Shown here piece after piece: positions 1 through 11,760 of a stretch of 64,000 nucleotides of DNA (position 1 is its first letter; each line of letters starts with the position of its first letter). The stretch spans positions 248,001-312,000 of the forward strand of contig JBAWUJ010000059.1 in assembly GCA_037176705.1 (NCBI GenBank). Reading direction: 5' to 3'. The notes under the pieces were generated by a model. That model was not told where the DNA came from, did no database searches, and saw only the letters and a program-made list of their open reading frames with translations. The position numbers were made by a program, and so were the translations under genes. The stretch comes from Molossus alvarezi (Eukaryota > Chordata > Mammalia > Chiroptera > Molossidae).

Positions 1-433
1 CCAAGAATGACACTGATTCATTCGGTAACAACTTGAAAGAATGTATGTAGAACTGAATAGGGTATAGATTTCCATGGCCTGAATGTTGCCCTAACCAATG
101 TGTTTGATTTCTGCAGCCCAGCATATATTGGATATCAAGATGACTCTTAGACACTGCCAGGCAAACAACACATATCCAAGGCTAAAACGTAGTATGTTGA
201 ATAGCTGCCTCATCAACTAGTACAGGTTGACTTTTCTTGTCACATAGGAAAGAAGGCAGACACCTGCATTTACTTACAACACTGTTTCACACTCCAATGG
301 AAAGTATGCCCTGCACCCCGGGCATAATTAGTGTTTAAGTCATTGAAATGGATACCCAGGTCCACTGTACAAGTGCATTTTCTCTAGAAAACTCCTCTGG
401 TTCTAATTCACAGAGATGTTCAATGTGAAAAAC

Positions 434-465
434 CCATGGAATTGTCAGTGTCTTCCAATTCATGG
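434..465 (+). other. Inverted repeat with one bulged base, 11-nt loop
   Basis: Left arm CCATGGAATTG (434-444) and right arm CAATTCATGG (456-465) pair over 10 bp with one extra G on the left side and an 11-nt loop. The element recurs at this phase in every copy. U21-U28 carry a change in the right arm (AATTCGTGG or AATTTGTGG) that leaves G.T-type pairing. U29 changes the left arm to CCACGG without a matching change. No function is evident. Confidence 0.6.
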
Positions 466-1305
466 ATTTACACCTTGCATGTAGACAACCAATGTTTGAA
501 CTACATCACTTTACATCTGTTCAGTTTCACTGCTTCAAGAATGCACATGTGTAACACTAGTAGTTATCTATCCTTCCATTGATTCAGTCTTGACCATTTG
601 TTGGTTCACTGTTCTGAGTAAGAATCATGCGAAACCAACTGCCACAGCAGAAACCAAACTTTTCCCAAGAATCGCCTGCAAAAATGGGCTGCAATACGAT
701 CCAATCTTTGAAACCATGATCAACACAGAACACAAAAAGGGATAACTTTGGATTCTACACATAAGTGTGCTCTGTCCTAGTTGTTCTTTCCATGATCTGA
801 CTGGATCTCTCCACAAAACGAGGAGAGTGTACATGAAAGTGTTCATGTTACTCAAGATCTGTGCATTAACTTAACCCAAATGGAAATATTCAATCATTCC
901 AACAGTTGTTTGACTAGAACATGATTGTTCACACGTTCCCTGCAAAGGTACTTAACTTCCGAAGGAAAAACATGCCACTGAGTGAATGTGGCCCCAGGCT
1001 CTCACAGAATTTCGCCCAGAATTCAGTGTATCCAAGACTGCACCAGCAAGTCTAGTGTCTCTTTGTCTGGAACAAGAGAAAGAAACTTACACTCCTAAGT
1101 TTAAGTGTGATTCCACCTTTACAAATGGACATTTCTTAAACACTTAACCAAAACAACATATGCTTTGAGGAGCCTCACGCTCTAGGCTTCATGGAAGTGA
1201 CTTTTGTGCAACTGAAGTGAAGAGTTCTAACACAGTTCATTTGGAATAGGTTTGCTTTGTATACACTCTCCTACAAACAAACTAAAGGGGAAAGTATGTC
1301 TAAGG

Positions 1306-1323
1306 ACCTATCAATCGATAGGT
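1306..1323 (+). other. Perfect 7-bp stem, 4-nt loop hairpin (ATCGAT element)
   Basis: ACCTATC (1306-1312), loop AATC and GATAGGT (1317-1323) form a perfect inverted repeat containing a ClaI site. It is intact in U1-U7, U11, U13 and U14. In U10 and U12 the loop is AACA with the stem intact. In U16-U33 the form ending GTTAGG keeps only five stem pairs, and in U8, U9 and U15 the left arm is also changed. It is a convenient haplogroup marker; no function is shown. Confidence 0.65.
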
Positions 1324-1528
1324 TGCCACATTACCTTAAATCAATACTTTCCACAACTGTGCTAAGAACACGAAATCTGAAAAAGAGTACAAAAGTGGTG
1401 TTTCAAGGACGTGTGAACTGGCTATAGCCCTAGAACATTTTACTCAATATTTGGATATTATTTGAAGAAGGTTGTCTATTGGAACACAGTTCTTAGAACA
1501 GAGAGCCACTAAACAGTCAATTTGACAC

Positions 1529-1550
1529 TGCAACCGTATTAAGGTTTGCA
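1529..1550 (+). other. Imperfect hairpin TGCAACC / GGTTTGCA
   Basis: TGCAACC (1529-1535) pairs with GGTTTGCA (1543-1550) across a 7-nt loop with one bulged T. It recurs in phase in nearly all copies; U9 (TGGAACC) and U31 (TGCAACCC) alter it. It is short and AT-rich, so it may be chance. Confidence 0.4.
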
Positions 1551-1961
1551 TTCTGTTCTTGAACTGAATGTTATTATAATATTCTGCACAGACAGAACAC
1601 CAGTCATGAACACTTTTGACTATGCCAGTGTATTCCCATAGGTTCTTCGGGGAAAGAGTCTAGACACAAGTGAATCCATGACCATTGTTCAAAGACAGAC
1701 ACTCCCTCTTTTCAATTGATCACTTTTTTGTTATAATGGCTTGAATAAGAGGATTGATTACTTGTCAGTTATCAAGAAATGGGCTGAATATTCTCAGGCA
1801 ATTATAAAGATAGGTTCAGGAGTTTTCATTCATGAACAAGGTACAATTCCAGCATTTCACAATAATGGACAGTGTTTACTTTGAATTCTCAGGAGACAAC
1901 AGGTATCTACTCCTTATGTTTTTTGAGAAAATCGGTCTAAACAGTGAAATGTATGCAGGAT

Positions 1962-3922
1962 CCAAGAATGACACTGATTCATTCGGTAACAACTTGAAAG
2001 AATGTATGTAGAACTGAATAGGGTATAGATTTCCATGGCCTGAATGTTGCCCTAACCAATGTGTTTGATTTCTGCAGCCCAGCATATATTGGATATCAAG
2101 ATGACTCTTAGACACTGCCAGGCAAACAACACATATCCAAGGCTAAAACGTAGTATGTTGAATAGCTGCCTCATCAACTAGTACAGGTTGACTTTTCTTG
2201 TCACATAGGAAAGAAGGCAGACACCTGCATTTACTTACAACACTGTTTCACACTCCAATGGAAAGTATGCCCTGCACCCCGGGCATAATTAGTGTTTAAG
2301 TCATTGAAATGGATACCCAGGTCCACTGTACAAGTGCATTTTCTCTAGAAAACTCCTCTGGTTCTAATTCACAGAGATGTTCAATGTGAAAAACCCATGG
2401 AATTGTCAGTGTCTTCCAATTCATGGATTTACACCTTGCATGTAGACAACCAATGTTTGAACTACATCACTTTACATCTGTTCAGTTTCACTGCTTCAAG
2501 AATGCACATGTGTAACACTAGTAGTTATCTATCCTTCCATTGATTCAGTCTTGACCATTTGTTGGTTCACTGTTCTGAGTAAGAATCATGCGAAACCAAC
2601 TGCTACAGCAGAAACCAAACTTTTCCCAAGAATCGCCTGCAAAAATGGGCTGCAATACGATCCAATCTTTGAAACCATGATCAACACAGAACACAAAAAG
2701 GGATAACTTTGGATTCTACACATAAGTGTGCTCTGTCCTAGTTGTTCTTTCCATGATCTGACTGGATCTCTCCACAAAACGAGGAGAGTGTACATGAAAG
2801 TGTTCATGTTACTCAAGATCTGTGCATTAACTTAACCCAAATGGAAATATTCAATCATTCCAACAGTTGTTTGACTAGAACATGATTGTTCACACGTTCC
2901 CTGCAAAGGTACTTAACTTCCGAAGGAAAAACATGCCACTGAGTGAATGTGGCCCCAGGCTCTCACAGAATTTCACCCAGAATTCAGTGTATCCAAGACT
3001 GCACCAGCAAGTCTAGTGTCTCTTTGTCTGGAACAAGAGAAAGAAACTTACACTCCTAAGTTTAAGTGTGATTCCACCTTTACAAATGGACATTTCTTAA
3101 ACACTTAACCAAAACAACATATGCTTTGAGGAGCCTCACGCTCTAGGCTTCATGGAAGTGACTTTTGTGCAACTGAAGTGAAGAGTTCTAACACAGTTCA
3201 TTTGGAATAGGTTTGCTTTGTATACACTCTCCTACAAACAAACTAAAGGGGAAAGTATGTCTAAGGACCTATCAATCGATAGGTTGCCACATTACCTTAA
3301 ATCAATACTTTCCACAACTGTGCTAAGAACACGAAATCTGAAAAAGAGTACAAAAGTGGTGTTTCAAGGACGTGTGAACTGGCTATAGCCCTAGAACATT
3401 TTACTCAATATTTGGATATTATTTGAAGAAGGTTGTCTATTGGAACACAGTTCTTAGAACAGAGAGCCACTAAACAGTCAATTTGACACTGCAACCGTAT
3501 TAAGGTTTGCATTCTGTTCTTGAACTGAATGTTATTATAATATTCTGCACAGACAGAACACCAGTCATGAACACTTTTGACTATGCCAGTGTATTCCCAT
3601 AGGTTCTTCGGGGAAAGAGTCTAGACACAAGTGAATCCATGACCATTGTTCAAAGACAGACACTCCCTCTTTTCAATTGATCACTTTTTTGTTATAATGG
3701 CTTGAATAAGAGGATTGATTACTTGTCAGTTATCAAGAAATGGGCTGAATATTCTCAGGCAATTATAAAGATAGGTTCAGGAGTTTTCATTCATGAACAA
3801 GGTACAATTCCAGCATTTCACAATAATGGACAGTGTTTACTTTGAATTCTCAGGAGACAACAGGTATCTACTCCTTATGTTTTTTGAGAAAATCGGTCTA
3901 AACAGTGAAATGTATGCAGGAT
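1962..3922 (+). repeat. Monomer U2, left haplogroup
   Basis: Full 1961-bp copy, almost the same as U1. It shares two derived changes with U3: GCTACAGC near 2602 and TTTCACCC near 2972, the latter the loss of a CpG. This pairs U2 with U3 as the closest relatives in the left block. Confidence 0.95.
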
Positions 3923-5883
3923 CCAAGAATGACACTGATTCATTCGGTAACAACTTGAAAGAATGTATGTAGAACTGAATAGGGTATAGATTTCCATGGC
4001 CTGAATGTTGCCCTAACCAATGTGTTTGATTTCTGCAGCCCAGCATATATTGGATATCAAGATGACTCTTAGACACTGCCAGGCAAACAACACATATCCA
4101 AGGCTAAAACGTAGTATGTTGAATAGCTGCCTCATCAACTAGTACAGGTTGACTTTTCTTGTCACATAGGAAAGAAGGCAGACACCTGCATTTACTTACA
4201 ACACTGTTTCACACTCCAATGGAAAGTATGCCCTGCACCCCGGGCATAATTAGTGTTTAAGTCATTGAAATGGATACCCAGGTCCACTGTACAAGTGCAT
4301 TTTCTCTAGAAAACTCCTCTGGTTCTAATTCACAGAGATGTTCAATGTGAAAAACCCATGGAATTGTCAGTGTCTTCCAATTCATGGATTTACACCTTGC
4401 ATGTAGACAACCAATGTTTGAACTACATCACTTTACATCTGTTCAGTTTCACTGCTTCAAGAATGCACATGTGTAACACTAGTAGTTATCTATCCTTCCA
4501 TTGATTCAGTCTTGACCATTTGTTGGTTCACTGTTCTGAGTAAGAATCATGCGAAACCAACTGCTACAGCAGAAACCAAACTTTTCCCAAGAATCGCCTG
4601 CAAAAATGGGCTGCAATACGATCCAATCTTTGAAACCATGATCAACACAGAACACAAAAAGGGATAACTTTGGATTCTACACATAAGTGTGCTCTGTCCT
4701 AGTTGTTCTTTCCATGATCTGACTGGATCTCTCCACAAAACGAGGAGAGTGTACATGAAAGTGTTCATGTTACTCAAGATCTGTGCATTAACTTAACCCA
4801 AATGGAAATATTCAATCATTCCAACAGTTGTTTGACTAGAACATGATTGTTCACACGTTCCCTGCAAAGGTACTTAACTTCCGAAGGAAAAACATGCCAC
4901 TGAGTGAATGTGGCCCCAGGCTCTCACAGAATTTCACCCAGAATTCAGTGTATCCAAGACTGCACCAGCAAGTCTAGTGTCTCTTTGTCTGGAACAAGAG
5001 AAAGAAACTTACACTCCTAAGTTTAAGTGTGATTCCACCTTTACAAATGGACATTTCTTAAACACTTAACCAAAACAACATATGCTTTGAGGAGCCTCAC
5101 GCTCTAGGCTTCATGGAAGTGACTTTTGTGCAACTGAAGTGAAGAGTTCTAACACAGTTCATTTGGAATAGGTTTGCTTTGTATACACTCTCCTACAAAC
5201 AAACTAAAGGGGAAAGTATGTCTAAGGACCTATCAATCGATAGGTTGCCACATTACCTTAAATCAATACTTTCCACAACTGTGCTAAGAACACGAAATCT
5301 GAAAAACAGTACAAAAGTGGTGTTTCAAGGACGTGTGAACTGGCTATAGCCCTAGAACATTTTACTCAATATTTGGATATTATTTGAAGAAGGTTGTCTA
5401 TTGGAACACAGTTCTTAGAACAGAGAGCCACTAAACAGTCAATTTGACACTGCAACCGTATTAAGGTTTGCATTCTGTTCTTGAACTGAATGTTATTATA
5501 ATATTCTGCACAGACAGAACACCAGTCATGAACACTTTTGACTATGCCAGTGTATTCCCATAGGTTCTTCGGGGAAAGAGTCTAGACACAAGTGAATCCA
5601 TGACCATTGTTCAAAGACAGACACTCCCTCTTTTCAATTGATCACTTTTTTGTTATAATGGCTTGAATAAGAGGATTGATTACTTGTCAGTTATCAAGAA
5701 ATGGGCTGAATATTCTCAGGCAATTATAAAGATAGGTTCAGGAGTTTTCATTCATGAACAAGGTACAATTCCAGCATTTCACAATAATGGACAGTGTTTA
5801 CTTTGAATTCTCAGGAGACAACAGGTATCTACTCCTTATGTTTTTTGAGAAAATCGGTCTAAACAGTGAAATGTATGCAGGAT
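3923..5883 (+). repeat. Monomer U3, left haplogroup
   Basis: Full 1961-bp copy. It keeps the GCTACAGC and TTTCACCC changes of U2 but reads AAAAACAGTAC near 5304, where U1, U2 and U4 read AAAAAGAGTAC. AAAAACAGTAC is the state of many mosaic and right-hand copies, so the site is either recurrent or converted. Confidence 0.95.
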
Positions 5884-7844
5884 CCAAGAATGACACTGAT
5901 TCATTCGGTAACAACTTGAAAGAATGTATGTAGAACTGAATAGGGTATAGATTTCCATGGCCTGAATGTTGCCCTAACCAATGTGTTTGATTTCTGCAGC
6001 CCAGCATATACTGGATATCAAGATGACTCTTAGACACTGCCAGGCAAACAACACATATCCAAGGCTAAAACGTAGTATGTTGAATAGCTGCCTCATCAAC
6101 TAGTACAGGTTGACTTTTCTTGTCACATAGGAAAGAAGGCAGACACCTGCATTTACTTACAACACTGTTTCACACTCCAATGGAAAGTATGCCCTGCACC
6201 CCGGGCATAATTAGTGTTTAAGTCATTGAAATGGATACCCAGGTCCACTGTACAAGTGCATTTTCTCTAGAAAACTCCTCTGGTTCTAATTCACAGAGAT
6301 GTTCAATGTGAAAAACCCATGGAATTGTCAGTGTCTTCCAATTCATGGATTTACACCTTGCATGTAGACAACCAATGTTTGAACTACATCACTTTACATC
6401 TGTTCAGTTTCACTGCTTCAAGAATGCACATGTGTAACACTAGTAGTTATCTATCCTTCCATTGATTCAGTCTTGACCATTTGTTGGTTCACTGTTCTGA
6501 GTAAGAATCATGCGAAACCAACTGCCACAGCAGAAACCAAACTTTTCCCAAGAATCGCCTGCAAAAATGGGCTGCAATACGATCCAATCTTTGAAACCAT
6601 GATCAACACAGAACACAAAAAGGGATAACTTTGGATTCTACACATAAGTGTGCTCTGTCCTAGTTGTTCTTTCCATGATCTGACTGGATCTCTCCACAAA
6701 ACGAGGAGAGTGTACATGAAAGTGTTCATGTTACTCAAGATCTGTGCATTAACTTAACCCAAATGGAAATATTCAATCATTCCAACAGTTGTTTGACTAG
6801 AACATGATTGTTCACACGTTCCCTGCAAAGGTACTTAACTTCCGAAGGAAAAACATGCCACTGAGTGAATGTGGCCCCAGGCTCTCACAGAATTTCGCCC
6901 AGAATTCAGTGTATCCAAGACTGCACCAGCAAGTCTAGTGTCTCTTTGTCTGGAACAAGAGAAAGAAACTTACACTCCTAAGTTTAAGTGTGATTCCACC
7001 TTTACAAATGGACATTTCTTAAACACTTAACCAAAACAACATATGCTTTGAGGAGCCTCACGCTCTAGGCTTCATGGAAGTGACTTTTGTGCAACTGAAG
7101 TGAAGAGTTCTAACACAGTTCATTTGGAATAGGTTTGCTTTGTATACACTCTCCTACAAACAAACTAAAGGGGAAAGTATGTCTAAGGACCTATCAATCG
7201 ATAGGTTGCCACATTATCTTAAATCAATACTTTCCACAACTGTGCTAAGAACACGAAATCTGAAAAAGAGTACAAAAGTGGTGTTTCAAGGACGTGTGAA
7301 CTGGCTATAGCCCTAGAACATTTTACTCAATATTTGGATATTATTTGAAGAAGGTTGTCTATTGGAACACAGTTCTTAGAACAGAGAGCCACTAAACAGT
7401 CAATTTGACACTGCAACCGTATTAAGGTTTGCATTCTGCTCTTGAACTGAATGTTATTATAATATTCTGCACAGACAGAACACCAGTCATGAACACTTTT
7501 GACTATGCCAGTGTATTCCCATAGGTTCTTCGGGGAAAGAGTCTAGACACAAGTGAATCCATGACCATTGTTCAAAGACAGACACTCCCTCTTTTCAATT
7601 GATCACTTTTTTGTTATAATGGCTTGAATAAGAGGATTGATTACTTGTCAGTTATCAAGAAATGGGCTGAATATTCTCAGGCAATTATAAAGATAGGTTC
7701 AGGAGTTTTCATTCATGAACAAGGTACAATTCCAGCATTTCACAATAATGGACAGTGTTTACTTTGAATTCTCAGGAGACAACAGGTATCTACTCCTTAT
7801 GTTTTTTGAGAAAATCGGTCTAAACAGTGAAATGTATGCAGGAT
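5884..7844 (+). repeat. Monomer U4, left haplogroup
   Basis: Full 1961-bp copy. Private changes are ATACTGG near 6008 and CATTATCTT near 7212. It returns to GCCACAG and TTTCGCCC like U1, and from about 7438 reads CTGCTCTTG, the state of every later copy, where U1-U3 read CTGTTCTTG. Confidence 0.95.
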
Positions 7845-9804
7845 CCAAGAATGACACTGATTCATTCGGTAACAACTTGAAAGAATGTATGTAGAACTGA
7901 ATAGGGTATAGATTTCCATGGCCTGAATGTTGCCCTAACCAATGTGTTTGATTTCTGCAGCCCAGCATATATTGGATATCAAGATGACTCTTAGACACTT
8001 CCAGGCAAACAACACATATCCAAGGCTAAAACGTAGTATGTGGAATAGCTGCCTCATCAACTAGTACAGGTTGACTTTTCTTGTCACATAGGAAAGAAGG
8101 CAGACACCTGCATTTACTTACAACACTGTTTCACACTCCAATGGAAAGTATGCCCTGCACCCCGGGCATAATTAGTGTTTAAGTCATTGAAATGGATACC
8201 CAGGTCCACTGTACAAGTGCATTTTCTCTAGAAAACTCCTCTGGTTCTAATTCACAGAGATGTTCAATGTGAAAAACCCATGGAATTGTCAGTGTCTTCC
8301 AATTCATGGATTTACACCTTGCATGTAGACAACCAATGTTTGAACTACATCACTTTACATCTGTTCAGTTTCACTGCTTCAAGAATGCACATGTGTAACA
8401 CCAGTAGTTATCAATCCTTCCATTGATTCAGTCTTGACCATTTGTTGGTTCACTGTTCTGAGTAAGAATCATGCGAAACCAACTGCCACAGCAGAAACCA
8501 AACTTTTCCCAAGAATCGCCTGCAAAAATGGGCTGCAATACGATCCAATCTTTGAAACCATGATCAACACAGAACACAAAAAGGGATAACTTTGGATTCT
8601 ACACATAAGTGTGCTCTGTCCTAGTTGTTCTTTCCATGATCTGACTGGATCTCTCCACAAAACGAGGAGAGTGTACATGAAAGTGTTCATGTTACTCAAG
8701 ATCTGTGCATTAACTTAACCCAAATGGAAATATTCAATCATTCCAACAGTTGTTTGACTAGAACATGATTGTTCACACGTTCCCTGCAAAGGTACTTAAC
8801 TTCCGAAGGAAAAACATGCCACTGAGTGAATGTGGCCCCAGGCTCTCACAGAATTTCGCCCAGAATTCAGTGTATCCAAGACTGCACCAGCAAGTCTAGT
8901 GTCTCTTTGTCTGGAACAAGAGAAAGAAACTTACACTCCTAAGTTTAAGTGTGATTCCACCTTTACAAATGGACATTTCCTAAACACTTAACCAAAACAA
9001 CATATGCTTTGAGGAGCCTCACGCTCTAGGCTTCATGGAAGTGACTTTTGTGCAACTGAAGTGAAGAGTTCTAACACAGTTCATTTGGAATAGGTTTGCT
9101 TTGTATACACTCTCCTACAAACAAACTAAAGGGGAAAGTATGTCTAAGGACCTATCAATCGATAGGTTGCCACATTACCTTAAATCAATACTTTCCACAA
9201 CTGTGCTAAGAACACGAAATCTGAAAAAGAGTACAAAAGTGGTGTTTCAAGGACGTGTGAACTGCCTATAGCCCTAGAATATTTTACTCAATATTTGGAT
9301 ATTATTTGAGAAGGTTGTCTATTGGAACACAGTTCTTAGAACAGAGAGCCACTAAACAGTCAATTTGACACTGCAACCGTATTAAGGTTTGCATTCTGCT
9401 CTTGAACTGAATGTTATTATAATATTCTGCACAGACAGAACACCAGTCATGAACACTTTTGACTATGCCAGTGTATTCCCGTAGGTTCTTTGGGGAAAGA
9501 GTCTTGACACAAGTGAATCCATGACCATTGTTCAAAGACAGACACTCCCTCTTTTCAATTGATCACTTTTTTGTTATAATGGCTTGAATAAGAGGATTGA
9601 TTACTTGTCAGTTATCAAGAAATGGGCTGAATATTCTCAGGGAATTATAAAGATAGGTTCAGGAGTTTTCATTCATGAACAAGGTACAATTCCAGCATTT
9701 CACAATAATGGACAGTGTTTACTTTGAATTCTCAGGAGAAAACAGGTATCTACTCCTTATGTTTTTTGAGAAAATCGGTCTAAACAGTGAAATGTATGCA
9801 GGAT
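7845..9804 (+). repeat. Monomer U5, transition copy (1960 bp)
   Basis: It begins the shift away from the left state: GACACTTCC near 7994, TGTGGAAT near 8040, AACACCAGTAG near 8397 and TATCAATCC. It retains CTTCCGAAGG and the ATCGAT hairpin. Private features are CATTTCCTAA near 8976, AACTGCCTATAG near 9261, GAATATTTT near 9277 and a 1-bp deletion near 9309. From about 9480 it carries CCGTAGGTTCTTTGGGG and GTCTTGAC, matching U10 and U12, so its 3' end belongs to a different lineage from its 5' half. Confidence 0.94.
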
Positions 9805-11760
9805 CCAAGAATGACACTGATTTATTCGGTAACAACTTGAAAGAATGTATGTAGAACTGAATAGGGTATAGATTTCCATGGTCTGAATGTTGCTCTAACC
9901 ATTGTGTTTGATTTCTGCAGCCCAGCATATATTGGATATCAAGATGACTCTTAGACACTTCCAGGCAAACAACACATATCCAAGGCTAAAACGTAGTATG
10001 TGGAATAGCTGCCTCATCAACTAGTACAGGTTGACTTTTCTTGTCACATAGGAAAGAAGGCAGACACCTGCATTTACTTACAACACTGTTTCACACTCCA
10101 ATGGAAAGTATGCCCTGCACCCCGGGCATAATTAGTGTTTAAGTCATTGAAATGGATACCCAGGTCCACTGTACAAGTGCATTTTCTCTAGAAAACTCCT
10201 CTGGTTCTAATTCACAGAGATGTTCAATGTGAAAAACCCATGGAATTGTCAGTGTCTTCCAATTCATGGATTTACTCCTTGCATGTAGACAACCAATGTT
10301 TGAACTACATCACTTTACATCTGTTCAGTTTCACTGCTTCAAGAATGCACATGTGTAACACCAGTAGTTATCAATCCTTCCATTGATTCAGTCTTGACCA
10401 TTTGTTGGTTCACTGTTCTGAGTAAGAATCATGCGAAACCAACTGCCACAGCAGAAACCAAATATTTCCCAAGTATCGCCTGCACAAATCGGCTGCAATA
10501 CGATCCAATCTTTGAAACCATGATCAACACAGAACACAAAAAGGGATAACTTTGGATTCTACACATAAGTGTGCTCTGTCCTAGTTGTTCTTTCCATGAT
10601 CTGACTGGATCTCTCCACAAAACGAGGAGAGTGTACATGAAAGTGTTCATGTGACTCAAGATCTGTGCATTAACCCAAATGGAAATATTCAATCATTCCA
10701 ACAGTTGTTTGACTAGAACATGATTGTTCACACGTTCCCTGCAAAGGTACTTAACTTCCCAAGGAAAAACATGCCACTGAGTGAATGTGGCCCCAGGCTC
10801 TCACAGAATTTCGCCCAGAATTCAGTGTATCCAAGACTGCACCAGCAAGTCTAGTGTCTCTTTGTCTGGAACAAGAGAAAGAAACTTACACTCCTAAGTT
10901 TAAGTGTGATTCCACCTTTACAAATGGACATTTCTTAAACACTTAACCAAAACAACATATGCTTTGAGGAGCCTCACGCTCTAGGCTTCATGGAAGTGAC
11001 TTTTGTGCAACAGAAGTGAAGAGTTCTAACACAGTTCATTTGGAATAGGTTTGCTTTGTATACACTCTCCTACAAACAAACTAAAGGGGAAAGTATGTCT
11101 AAGGACCTATCAATCGATAGGTTGCCACATTACCTTAAATCAATACTTTCCACAACTGTGCTAAGAACACGAAATCTGAAAACGAATACAAAAGTGGTGT
11201 TTCAAGGACGTGTGAACTGGCTATAGCCCTAGAACATTTTACTCAATATTTGGATATTATTTGAAGAAGGTTGTCTACTGGAACACAGTTCTTAGAACAG
11301 AGAGCCACTAAACAGTCAATTTGACACTGCAACCGTATTAAGGTTTGCATTCTGCTCTTGAACTGAATGTTATTATAATATTCTGCACAGACAGAACACC
11401 AGTCATGAACACTTTTGACTATGCCAGTGTATTCCCATAGGTTCTTCGGGGAAAGAGTCTAGACACAAGTGAATCCATGACCATTGTTCAAAGACAGACA
11501 CTCCCTCTTTTCAATTGATCGCTTTTTTGTTATAATGGCTTGAATAAGAGGATTGATTACTTGTCAGTTATCAAGAAATGGGCTGAATATTCTCAGGGAA
11601 TTATAAAGATAGGTTCAGGAGTTTTCATTCATGAACAAGGTACAATTCCAGCATTTCACAATAATGGACAGTGTTTACTTTGAATTCTCAGGAGACAACA
11701 GGTATCTACTCCTTATGTTTTTTGAGAAAATCGGTCTAAACAGTGAAATGTATGCAGGAT
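9805..11760 (+). repeat. Monomer U6, B subtype (1956 bp, TTAAC deletion)
   Basis: Distinct subtype. GATTTATTCGG and TGTTGCTCTAACCATTG occur in the first 110 bp, CAAATATTTCCCAAGTATCG near 10459, CACAAATCGGC near 10484 and CATGTGACTC near 10648. One of two adjacent TTAAC copies is missing at 10670-10674, giving 1956 bp. Later markers CAACAGAAG near 11008, AAAACGAATAC near 11179 and GATCGCTTTT near 11517 recur in U13, 13.7 kb away. CTACTGG near 11275 is private. Confidence 0.94.
10670..10674 (+). other. TTAAC slippage deletion in U6
   Basis: Most copies have two adjacent TTAAC pentamers (GCATTAACTTAACCC); this copy has one. The same loss is at 12626-12630 (U7), 20465-20469 (U11), 24382-24386 (U13) and 26338-26342 (U14). 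A single slippage event spread by duplication explains all five and accounts for every 1956-bp copy. Confidence 0.9.

Larger units (their letters stand above)
1..1961 (+). repeat. Monomer U1, left haplogroup reference copy
   Basis: Full 1961-bp copy used here as the coordinate reference. Left-type markers: GACACTGCC near 153, TGTTGAAT near 195, CATTGAAATGG near 347, AACACTAGTAG near 553, CTTCCGAAGG near 957, the intact ATCGAT hairpin at 1306-1323, GTCTAGAC near 1660 and GTGAATCC near 1671. It differs from U2 at only a few sites, including GCCACAG against GCTACAG near 641 and TTTCGCCC against TTTCACCC near 1011. No coding capacity is supported: both strands are broken into frames under about 80 codons. 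Confidence 0.95.

Noticed and set aside
399..409. RNA polymerase III B-box-like GGTTCTAATTC
   Set aside because: It has two mismatches to the GGTTCGANTCC consensus, including the central CpG, and no convincing A box lies about 30-60 bp upstream. It is not tRNA- or SINE-like.
1572..1581. TATTATAATA palindrome as a promoter or origin element
   Set aside because: It is a 10-bp AT-only palindrome in AT-rich DNA. It recurs in phase with everything else, and nothing around it supports a function.
1..1961. CENP-B box (TTCG-n4-A-n2-CGGG form)
   Set aside because: I checked the TTCG and CGAA occurrences in U1. TTCGGTAACAAC, TTCGCCCAGAAT and TTCGGGGAAAGA each fail the spaced A and/or CGGG positions, as do the reverse-strand candidates. 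A pattern scan of all copies allowing mismatches would settle it.
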